Shown here in pieces: positions 37,851 to 48,859 of a stretch of DNA of 64,000 nucleotides. The stretch comes from Elmis aenea (taxonomy: Eukaryota; Arthropoda; Insecta; Coleoptera; Elmidae): NCBI GenBank assembly GCA_947652605.1, contig CANTFG010000309.1, positions 124,001 to 188,000 on the forward strand. The letters are read 5' to 3'. Below the pieces are notes generated by a model, which had not been told where the DNA came from, did not search any database, and saw only the letters and a program-made list of their open reading frames with translations. Each line of letters starts with the position of its first letter. The stretch's first letter is position 1. The position numbers were made by a program, and so were the translations under genes.

Positions 37851-38810
37851 TTCTGAATAACTTTGTAAATTAACTTTTAAAATAGTTGAGACAAACGGCA
37901 TTATACTAAGAAAAATAAACTGTATAACATACTAAAATTTAAACAAAATCGTAAGAGCCGTTTTCGAGAAAAAATTTCAAAATTTTTAATTTTTTGAATA
38001 ACTTTGTAAATTAAATTTCAAAATAGTTGAGACAAACGGCATTATACTAAAAAAAATAAACTCTATAACATACTAAAATTTAAACAAAATCGTAATAGCC
38101 GTTTTCGAGAAAAATTTTCAAAATTTTTAATTTTCTGAATAACTTTGTAAATTAAATTTCAAAATAAATGAGACAAACGGCATTATACTAAGAAAAAAAA
38201 ACTCTATAACATACTAAAATTTGAACAAAATCGTATGAGCCGTTTTTGAGGAAAATTTTCAAAATTTTTAATTTTTTGAATAACTTTGTAAATTAAATTT
38301 CAAAATAGTTGAGACAAACGGCATTTTACTAAGAAAAATAAACTCTATAACATACTAAAATTTGAACAAAATCGTATGAGCCGTTTTCGAGATAAATTTT
38401 CAAAATTTTTAATTTTCTGAATAACTTTGTAAATTAACTTTCAAAATAGTTGAGACAAACGGCATTATACTAAGAAAAATAAACTGTACAACATACTTAA
38501 ATTTGAACAAAATCGTAAGAGCCGTTATCGAGATAAATTTTCAAAATTTTTAATTTTTTGAATAACTTTGTAAATTAAATTTCAAAATAGTTGAGAAAAA
38601 CGGCATTATACTTAGAAAAATAAACTCTATAACAAGCTAAAAACGGAACCAAATGTAACAAGCCGTTTTCGAAAAAAAAATCAAAATTTCCAAAATTTTT
38701 AATTTTTTGAATAATTTTGTAAATTAAATTTCAAAATAGTTGAGACAAATGGCATTATACTAAGAAAAACAAACTCTATAACATGCTATAATTTAAACAA
38801 AATGTAACAA
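36686..38810. repeat. Second copy of the ~2.17-kb tandem duplication
   Basis: It follows the first copy directly. It ends where the A2 unit after the island reads 'catgctataatttaaac' and continues as ordinary 141-bp A2a, unlike the first copy. Private change: 'caaaataaatgagac' near 38,160. Confidence 0.85.
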
Positions 38811-41800
38811 GCCGTTTTCGAAAAAAAATTTCAAAATTTTTAATTTTTTGAATAATTTTGTAAATTAAATTTCAAAATAGTTGAGACAAACGGCATTATA
38901 CTAAGAAAAACAAAGTCTATAACATGCTAAAATTTGAACAAAATGTAACAAGCCGTTTTCGAAAAAAAATTTCAAAATTTTTAATTTTTTGAATAATTTT
39001 GTAAATTAAATTTCAAAATAGTTGAGACAAACGGCATCATACTTAGAAAAATAAACTCTATAACATGCTAAAAATAGAACAAAATGTAACAAGCCGTTTT
39101 CGAAAAAAAATTCAAAATTTTCAAAATTTTTAATTTTTTGAATAATTTTGTAAATTAAATTTCAAAATAGTTGAGACAAACGGCATTATACTAAGAAAAT
39201 CAAACTCTATAACATGCTAAAATTTGAACAAAATGTAACAAGCCTTTTTCGAAAAAAAATTTCAAAATTTTTAATTTTCTGAATAGTTTTGTAAATTAAA
39301 TTTCAAAATAGTTGAGACAAATGGCATTATACTAAGAAAAACAAACCCTATAACATGCTAAAATTTGAACAAAAAGAAACAAGCCGTTTTCGAAAAAAAA
39401 TTTCAAAATTTTAAATTTTTTGAATAATTTTGTAAATTAGGTTTCAAAACAGTTGAGACAAACGGCACTATACTTATAAAAATAAACTCTATAACATGCT
39501 AAAAATGGAACTAAATGTAACGAGCCGTTTTCGAAAAAAAATTCAAAATTTCCAAAATTTTTAATTTTTTGAATAATTTTGTAAATTAAATTTCAAAATA
39601 GTTGAGACAAATGGCATTATACTAAGAAAAACAAACTCTATAACATGCTAAAATTTAAACAAAATGTAACAAGCCGTTTTCGAAAAAAAATTTCAAAATT
39701 TTTAATTTTTTGAATAATTTTGTAAATTAAATTTCAAAATAGTTAAGACAAACGGCATTATACTTAGAAAAATAAACTCTATAACATGCTGAAAAAAGAA
39801 CAAAATGTAACAAGCCGTTTTCGAAAAAAAATTCAAAATTTTCAAAATTTTTAATTTTTTGAATAATTTTGTAAATTAAATTTCAAAATAGTTGAGACAA
39901 ACGGCATTATACTAAGAAAAACAAACTCTATAACATGCTAAAATTTGAACAAAATGAAACAAGCCGTTTTCGAAAAAAAAATTCTAAATTTTTAATTTTT
40001 TGAATAATTTTGTAAATTAGGTTTCAAAACAGTTGAGACAAACGGCACTATACTTAAAAAAATAAACTCTATAACATGCTGTAAATGGAACTAAATGTAA
40101 CGAGCCGTTTTCGAAAAAAAATTCAAAATTTCCAAAATTTTTAATTTTTTGAATAATTTTGTAAATTAAATTTCAAAATAGTTGAGACAAATGGCATTAT
40201 ACTTAGAAAAATAAACTCAATAACATGCTAAAAATAGAACAAAATGTAACAAGCCGTTTTCGAAAAAAAATTTCAAAATTTTTAATTTTTTGAATAATTT
40301 TGTAAATTAAATTTCAAAATAGTTGAGACAAACGGTATTATACTTAGAAAAATAAACTCTATACCATGCTGAAAATGGAACAAAATGTAACAAGCCGTTT
40401 TCGAAAAAAAAATTCAAAATTTCCAAAATTTTTAATTTTTTGAATAATTTTGTAAATTAAATTTCAAAATAGTTGAGACAAACGGCATTATACTAAGAAA
40501 AACAAACTCTATAACATGCTAAAATTTGAACAAAATGTAACAAGCCGTTTTCGAAAAAAAATTTCAAAATTTTTAATTTTTTGAATAATTTTGTAATTAA
40601 ATTTCAAAATAGTTGAGACAAATGGCATTATACTAAGAAATACAAACTCTATAACATGCTAAAATTTGAACAAAATGTAACAAGCCGTTTTCGAAAAAAA
40701 ATTTCAAAATTTTAAATTTTTTGAATAATTTTGTAAATTAAATTTCAAAATAGTTGAGACAAATGGCATTATACTAAGAAATACAAACTCTATAACATGC
40801 TAAAATTTGAACAAAATGTAACAAGCCGTTTTCGAAAAAAAATTTCAAAATTTTTAATTTTTTGAATAATTTTGTAAATTAAATTTCAAAATAGTTAAGA
40901 CAAACGGCATTATACTTAGAAAAATAAACTCAATAACATGCTGAAAATAGAACAAAATGTAACAAGCCGTTTTCGAAAAAAAATTCAAAATTTTCAAAAT
41001 TTTTAATTTTTTGAATAATTTTGTAAATTAAATTTCAAAATAGTTGAGACAAACGGCATTATACTTAGAAAAATTAACTCTATAACATGCTGAAAATGAA
41101 ACTAAATGTAACAAGCCGTTTTCGAAAAAAAAATCAAAATTTCCAAAATTTTTAATTTTTTGAATAATTTTGTAAATTAAATTTCAAAATAGTTGAGACA
41201 AACGGCATTATACTAAGAAAAACAAACTCTATAACATGCTAAAATTTAAACAAAATGTAACAAGCCGTTTTCGAAAAAAATTTTCAAAATTTTTAATTTT
41301 TTGAATAATTTTGTAATTAAATTTCAAAATAGTTGAGACAAATGGCTCTATACTAAGAAAAACAAACTCTATAACATGCTAAAATTTGAACAAAATGTAA
41401 CAAGCCGTTTTCGAAAAAAAAATTCAAAATTTTTAATTTTTTGAATAATTTTGTAAATTAAATTTCAAAATAGTTGAGACAAACGGCATTATACTTAGAA
41501 AAATAAACTCTATACCATGCTGAAAAAAGAACAAAATGTAACAAGCCGTTTTCGAAAAAAAATTCAAAATTTTCAAAATTTTTAATTTTTTGAATAATTT
41601 TGTAAATTAAATTTCAAAATAGTTGAGACAAACGGCATTATACTAAGAAAAATAAACTCTATACCATGCTGAAAATGGAACAAAATGTAACAAGCCGTTT
41701 TCGAAAAAAAAATTCAAAATTTCGAAAATTTTTAATTTTTTGAATAATTTTGTAAATTAAATTTCAATATAGTTAAGTCAAATTGCATTATACTAAAAAA

Positions 41801-43590
41801 AACAAACTCTATAACATGCTAAAATTTGAACAAAATGTAACAAGCTGTTTTCGAAAAAAAATTTCAAAATTTTTAATTTTTTGAATAATTTTGTAAATTA
41901 AATTTCAAAATTGTTAAGACAAACGGCATTATACTTAGAAAAATAAACTCAATAACATGCTGAAAATAGAACAAAATGTAACAAGCCGTTTTCGAAAAAA
42001 AATTCAAAATTTTCAAAATTTTTAATTTTTTGAATAATTTTGTAAATTAAATTTCAAAATAGTTGAGACAAACGGCATTATACTTAGAAAAATAAACTCT
42101 ATAACATGCTGAAAATGAAACTAAATGTAACAAGCCGTTTTCGAAAAAAAAATCAAAATTTCCAAAATTTTTAATTTTTTGAATAATTTTGTAAATTAAA
42201 TTTCAAAATAGTTGAGACAAACGGCATTATACTAAGAAAAACAAACTCTATAACATGCTAAAATTTAAACAAAATGTAACAAGCCGTTTTCGAAAAAAAA
42301 TTTCAAAATTTTTAATTTTTTGAATAATTTTGTAATTAAATTTCAAAATAGTTGAGACAAATGGCATTATACTAAGAAATACAAACTCTATAACATGCTA
42401 AAATTTGAACAAAATGTAACAAGCCGTTTTCGAAAAAAAATTTCAAAATTTTAAATTTTTTGAATAATTTTGTAAATTAAATTTCAAAATAGTTGAGACA
42501 AATGGCATTACACTAAGAAATACAAACTCTATAACATGCTAAAATTTGAACAACATGTAACAAGCCGTTTTCGAAAAAAAATTCAAATATTCCAAAATTT
42601 TTAATTTTTTGAATAATTTTGTAAATTAAATTTCAAAATAATTGAGACAAACGGCATTAAACTAAGAAAAACAAACTTTATAACATGCTAAAATTTAAAC
42701 AAAATGTAACAAGCCGTTTTCGAAAAAAAATTCAAATATTCCAAAATTTTCAATTTTTTGAATAATTTTGTAAATTAAATTTCAAAATAGTTGAGACAAA
42801 TGGCATTATACTAAGAAAAACAAACTCTATAACATGCTAAAACTTGAACAAAATGTCACAAGCCGTTTTCGAAAAAAAATTTCAAAATTTTTAATTTCTT
42901 GAATAATTTTGTAAATTAAATTTCAAAATAGTTAAGACAAACGGCATTATACTTAGAAAAATAAACTCTATAACATGCTAAAAATGGAACAAAATGTAAC
43001 AAACCGTTTTCGAAAAAAAATTCAAAATTTTTAAAATTTTTAATTTTTTGAATAATTTTGTAAATTAAATTTCAAAATAGTTAAGACAAACGGCATTATA
43101 CTAAGAAAAACTAACTCTATAACACGCTAAAATTTGAACAAAATGTAACAAGCCGTTTTCGAAAAAAAATTTCAAAATTTTTAATTTTTTGAATAATTTT
43201 GTAAATTAAATTTCAAAATAGTTGAGACAAACGGCATTATACTTAGAAAAATAAACTCTATAACAAGCTAAAAACGAAACCAAATGTAACAAGCCGTTTT
43301 CGAAAAAAAATTCAAAATTTCCAAAATTTTTAATTTTTTGAATAATTTAGTAAATTAAATTTCAAAATAGTTGAAACAAATGGCATTATACTAAGAAAAA
43401 CAAACTCTATAACATGCTAAAATTTGAACAAAATGTAACAAGCCGTTTTCGAAAAAAAATTTCAAAATTTTTAATTTTTTAAATAATTTTGTAAATTAAA
43501 TTTCAAAATAGTTAAAACAAATGGCATTATACTGAGAAAAACAAACTCTATAACATGCTAAAATTTGAACAAAATGAAACAAGCCGTTTT
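36695..43590. repeat. Second copy of the ~8.2-kb segmental duplication
   Basis: Partner of 28,460-35,640. Similarity includes rare single-base variants throughout, so the copies are close relatives. The second copy of the 'aacacgctaa' region near 43.1 kb is not followed by an A1 island, unlike those at 29.1, 35.2 and 37.3 kb; instead it runs into A2 units with 'ttatactgagaaaaac'. Confidence 0.85.
37851..38595. repeat. A1 island, ~745 bp, no B (last A1 in the window)
   Basis: Third of three near-identical B-free islands, with the same entry 'aaaatttttaattttctgaa' and exit 'agttgagaaaaacggcatta'. From here to the end of the window only A2 is present. Confidence 0.93.
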
Positions 43591-43929
43591 CGAAAAAAAA
43601 TTTCAAAATTTTTAATTTTTTGAATAATTTTGTAAATTAAATTTCAAAATAGTTGAGACAAACGGCATTATACTAAGAAAAACAAAGTCTATAACATGCT
43701 AAAATTTGAACAAAATGTAACAAGCCGTTTTCGAAAAAAAATTTCAAAATTTTTAATTTTTTAAATAATTTTGTAAATTAAATTTCAAAATAGTTAAAAC
43801 AAATGGCATTATACTGAGAAAAACAAACTCTATAACATGCTAAAATTTGAACAAAATGAAACAAGCCGTTTTCGAAAAAAAATTTCAAAATTTTTAATTT
43901 TTTGAATAATTTTGTAAATTAAATTTCAA

Positions 43930-45296
43930 AATAGTTGAGACAAACGGCATCATACTTAGAAAAATAAACTCTATAACATGCTGAAAATAGAACAAAATGT
44001 AACAAGCCGTTTTCGAAAAAAAATTCAAAATTTTCAAAATTTTTAATTTTTTGAATAATTTTGTAAATTAAATTTCAAAATAGTTGAGACAAACGTCATT
44101 ATACTAAGAAAATCAAACTCTATAACATGCTAAAATTTGAACAAAATGTAACAAGCCGTTTTCGAAAAAAAATTTCAAAATTTTTAATTTTCTGAAAAAT
44201 TTTGTATATTAAATTTCAAAATAGTTGAGACAAATGGCATTATACTAAGAAAAACAAACTCTATAACATGCTAAAATTTGAACAAAAAGAAACAAGCCGT
44301 TTTCGAAAAAAAATTTCAAAATTTTAAATTTTTTGAATAATTTTGTAAATTAGGTTTCAAAACAGTTGAGACAAACGGCACTATACTTATAAAAATAAAC
44401 TCTATAACATGCTAAAAATGGAACTAAATGTAACAAGCCGTTTTCGAAAAAAAATTCAACATTTCCAAAATTTTTAATTTTTTGAATAATTTTGTAAATT
44501 AAATTTCAAAATAGTTGAGTCAAATGGCATTATACTAAAAAAAACAAACTCTATAACATGCTAAAATTTGAACAAAATGTAACAAGCCGTTTTCGACAAA
44601 AAATTTCAAAATTTTTAATTTTTTAAATAATTTTGTAAATTAAATTTCAAATAAGTTGAGACAAACGGCATCATACTTAAAAAAATAAACTCTATAACAT
44701 GCTGAAAATAGAACAAAATGTAACAAGCCGTTTTCGAAAAAAAATTCAAAATTTTCAAAATTTTTAATTTTTTGAATAATTTTGTAAATTAAATTTCAAA
44801 ATAGTTGAGACAAACGTCATTATACTAAGAAAATCAAACTCTATAACATGCTAAAATTTGAACAAAATGTAACAAGCCGTTTTCGAAAAAAAATTTCAAA
44901 ATTTTTAATTTTCTGAAAAATTTTGTAAATTAAATTTCAAAATAGTTGAGACAAATGGCATTATACTAAGAAAAACAAACTCTATAACATGCTAAAATTT
45001 GAACAAAAAGAAACAAGCCGTTTTCGAAAAAAAATTTCAAAATTTTAAATTTTTTGAATAATTTTGTAAATTAGGTTTCAAAACAGTTGAGACAAACGGC
45101 ACTATACTTATAAAAATAAACTCTATAACATGCTAAAAATGGAACTAAATGTAACAAGCCGTTTTCGAAAAAAAATTCAACATTTCCAAAATTTTTAATT
45201 TTTTGAATAATTTTGTAAATTAAATTTCAAAATAGTTGAGACAAATGGCATTATACTAAAAAAAACAAACTCTATAACATGCTAAAAATGAAACAA
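43930..45296. repeat. 721-bp repeat, two copies
   Basis: Markers repeat at exactly 721 bp: 'catcatactta' (43948 and 44669), 'acgtcatt' (44093 and 44814) and 'ttaggtttc' (44351 and 45072). 721 equals three 141-bp plus two 149-bp units, an odd number of monomers, so this event broke the two-by-two dimer register. Confidence 0.88.
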
Positions 45297-46090
45297 AATA
45301 GAACGAAACGTTTTCGAAAAAAAATTCAAAACATTCAAAATTTTTAATTTTTTAAATAATTTTGTAAATTAAATTTCAAAATAGTTAAAACAAATGGCAT
45401 TATACTGAGAAAAACAAACTCTATAACATGCTAAAATTTGAACAAAATGAAACAAGCCGTTTTCGAAAAAAAATTTCAAAATTTTTAATTTTTTGAATAA
45501 TTTTGTAAATTAAATTTCAAAATAGTTGAGACAAACGGCATCATACTTAGAAAAATAAACTCTATAACATGCTGAAAATAGAACAAAATGTAACAAGCCG
45601 TTTTCGACAAAAAATTTCAAAATTTTTAATTTTTTAAATAATTTTGTAAATTAAATTTCAAAATAGTTGAGACAAACGGCATTATACTTAGAAAAATAAA
45701 CTCTATAACATGCTGAAAATGGAACAAAATGTAACAAGCCGTTTTCGAAAAAAAATTCAAAATTTTTAAAATTTTTAATTTTTTTAATAATTTTGTAAAT
45801 TAAATTTCAAAATAGTTGAGACAAACGGCATTATACTAAGAAAAACAAACTCTATAACATGCAAAAATTTGAACAAAATGTAACAAGCCGTTTTCGAAAA
45901 AAATTCAAAATTTCCAACATTTTTAATTTTTGGAATAATTTTGTAAATTAAATTTCAAAATAGTTGAGACAAATGGCATTATACTAAAAAAAACAAACTC
46001 TATAACATGCTAAAAATGAAACAAAATAGAACGAAACGTTTTCGAAAAAAAATTCAAAACATTCAAAATTTTTAATTTTTGGAATAATTT
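45240..46090. repeat. Pair of divergent A2 monomers, 728 bp apart
   Basis: Two units read 'ctaaaaatgaaacaaaatag', then 'aacgaaacgttttcg' and 'ttcaaaacattcaaaattt' (the 'gaacgaaacg' marker at 45301 and 46029). They are the only units I saw with the core 'agccgttttcg' changed to 'aaacgttttcg' together with the 'acattc' change, so they form a private subtype present twice. Confidence 0.8.
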
Positions 46091-48859
46091 TGTAAATTAA
46101 ATTTCAAAATAGTTGAGACAAACGGCATTATACTTAGAAAAGTAAACTCTATAACATGCTGAAAATAGAACAAAATGTAACGAGCCGTTTTCGAAAAAAA
46201 ATTCAAAATTTTCAAAATTTTTAATTTTTTGAATAATTTTGTAAATTAAATTTCAAAATAGTTGAGACAAACGGCATTATACTAAGAAAAACAAACTCTA
46301 TAACATGCTAAAATTTGAACAAAATGTAACGAGCCGTTTTCGAAAAAAATATTCAACATTTTTAATTTTTTAAATAATTTTGTAAATTAAATTTCAAAAT
46401 AGTTGAGACAAACAGCTATATACTTAGAAAAATAAACTCTATAACATGCTGAAACTGGAACAAAATGTAACGAGCCGTTTTCGAAAAAAAAATCAAAATG
46501 TTCAAAATTTTTAATTTTTTGAATAATTTTGTAAATTAAATTTCAAAATAGTTGAGACAAACGGCGTTATACTTAGAAAAATAAACTCTATAACATGCTA
46601 AATATTGAACAAAATGTAACAAGCCGTTTTCGAAAAAAAATTTCAAAATTTTTAATTTTTTGAATAATTTTGTAAATTAAATTTCAAAATAGTTGAGACA
46701 AATGGCATTATACTAAGAAAAACAAACCCTATAACATGCTAAAATTTATACAAAATGAAACAAGCCGTTTTCGAAAAAAAATTTAAAAATTTTTAATTTT
46801 TTGAATAATTTTGTAAATTAAGTTTCAAAATAGTTGAGACAAACGGCATTTTACTAAGAAAAACCAACTCTATAACATGCTAAAATTTGAACAAAATGTA
46901 ACAAGCCGTTTTCGAAAAAAAATTTCAAAATTTTTAATTTTTTGAATAATTTTGTAAATTAAATTTCAAAATTGTTGAGACAAACGGCATTATACTTAGA
47001 AAAATAAACTCTATAACATGCTGAAAATGGAACAAAATGTAACAAGCCGTTTTCGAAAAAAAATTCAACATTTCCAAAATTTTTAATTTTTTGAATAATT
47101 TTGTAAATTAAATTTCAAAATAGTTGAGTCAAATGGCATTATACTAAAAAAAACAAACTCTATAACATGCTAAAATTTAAACAAAATGTAACAAGCCGTT
47201 TTCGACAAAAAATTTCAAAATTTTTAATTTTTTAAATAATTTTGTGAATTAAATTTCAAAATAGTTGAGACAAACGGCATTATACTTAGAAAAATAAACT
47301 CTATAACATGCTGAAAATGGAACAAAATGTAACGAGCCGTTTTCGAAAAAAAATTCAAAATTTTTAAAATTTTTAATTTTTTTAATAATTTTGTAAATTA
47401 AATTTTAAAATAGTTGAGACAAACGGCATTATACTAAGAAAAACAAACTCTATAACATGCAAAAATTTGAACAAAATGTAACAAGCCGTTTTCGAAAAAA
47501 AATTTCAAAATTTTTAATTTTTTAAATAATTTTGTAAATTAAATTTCAAAATAGTTGAGACAAACGGCATTATACTTAGAAAAATAAACTTTATAACATG
47601 CTGAAAATGGAACAAAATGTACCGAGCCGTTTTCGAAAAAAATTCAAAATTTTCAAAATTTTTAATTTTTTGAATAATTTTGTAAATTAAATTTCAAAAT
47701 AGTTGAGACAAACGGCATTATACTAAGAAAAACAAACTCTATAACATGCTTAAATTTGAACAAAATGTAACGAGCCGTTTTCGAAAAAAATATTCAAAAT
47801 TTTTAATTTTTTAAATAATTTTGTAAATTAAATTTTAAAATAGTTGAGACAAACAGCTATATACTTAGAAAAATAAACTCTATAACATGCTGAAACTGGA
47901 ACAAAATGTAACGAGCCGTTTTCGAAAAAAAAATCAAAATGTTCAAAATTTTTAATTTTTTGAATAATTTTGTAAATTAAATTTCAAAATAGTTGAGACA
48001 AACGGCGTTATACTTAGAAAAATAAACTCTATAACATGCTAAATATTGAACAAAATGTAACAAGCCGTTTTCGAAAAAAAATTTCAAAATTTTTAATTTT
48101 TTGAATAATTTTGTAAATTAAATTTCAAAATAGTTGAGACAAATGGCATTATACTGAGAAAAACAAACCCTATAACATGCTAAAATTTATACAAAATGAA
48201 ACAAGCCGTTTTCGAAAAAAAATTTCAAAATTTTTAATTTTTTGAATAATTTTGTAAATTAAGTTTCAAAATAGTTGAGACAAACGGCATTTTACTAACA
48301 AAAACAAACTCTATAACATGCTAAAATTTGAACAAAATGTAACAAGCCGTTTTCGAAAAAAAATTTCAAAATTTTTAATTTATTGAATAATTTTGTAAAT
48401 TAAATTTCAAAATTGTTGAGACAAACGGCATTATACTTAGAAAAATAAACTCTATAACATGCTGAAAATGGAACAAAATGTAACAAGCCGTTTTCGAAAA
48501 AAAATTCAACATTTCCAAAATTTTTAATTTTTTGAATAATTTTGTAAATTAAATTTCAAAATAGTTGAGTCAAATGGCATTATACTAAGAAAAACAAACT
48601 CTATAACATGCTAAAATTTGAACAAAATGTAACAAGCCGTTTTCGACAAAAAATTTCAAAATTTTTAATTTTTTAAATAATTTTGTAAATTAAATTTCAA
48701 AATAGTTGAGACAAACGGCATTATACTTAGAAAAATAAACTCTATAACATGCTGAAAATGGAACAAAATGTAACGAGCCGTTTTCGAAAAAAAATTCAAA
48801 ATTTTTAAAATTTTTAATTTTTTGAATAATTTTGTAAATTAAATTTCAAAATAGTTGAG

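Larger units (their letters stand above)
38596..46400. repeat. A2 satellite domain, mixed variants
   Basis: A2 dimers; the first 5 kb belong to the 8.2-kb duplication. From 43.5 kb new variants appear: 'ttttcgacaaaaaatttc' (near 44,594 and 45,604), 'ttttttaaataattttg', 'acaaacgtcatt' (44093 and 44814) and 'catgcaaaaatttg'. These variants dominate after 46.4 kb, so 43.5-46.4 kb is a transition between two A2 variant sets. Confidence 0.93.

Noticed and set aside
19825..45080. 'ttagg' strings as insect-type telomere repeat
   Set aside because: They occur singly in the variant 'aaattaggtttcaaaa', never as a tandem TTAGG run.
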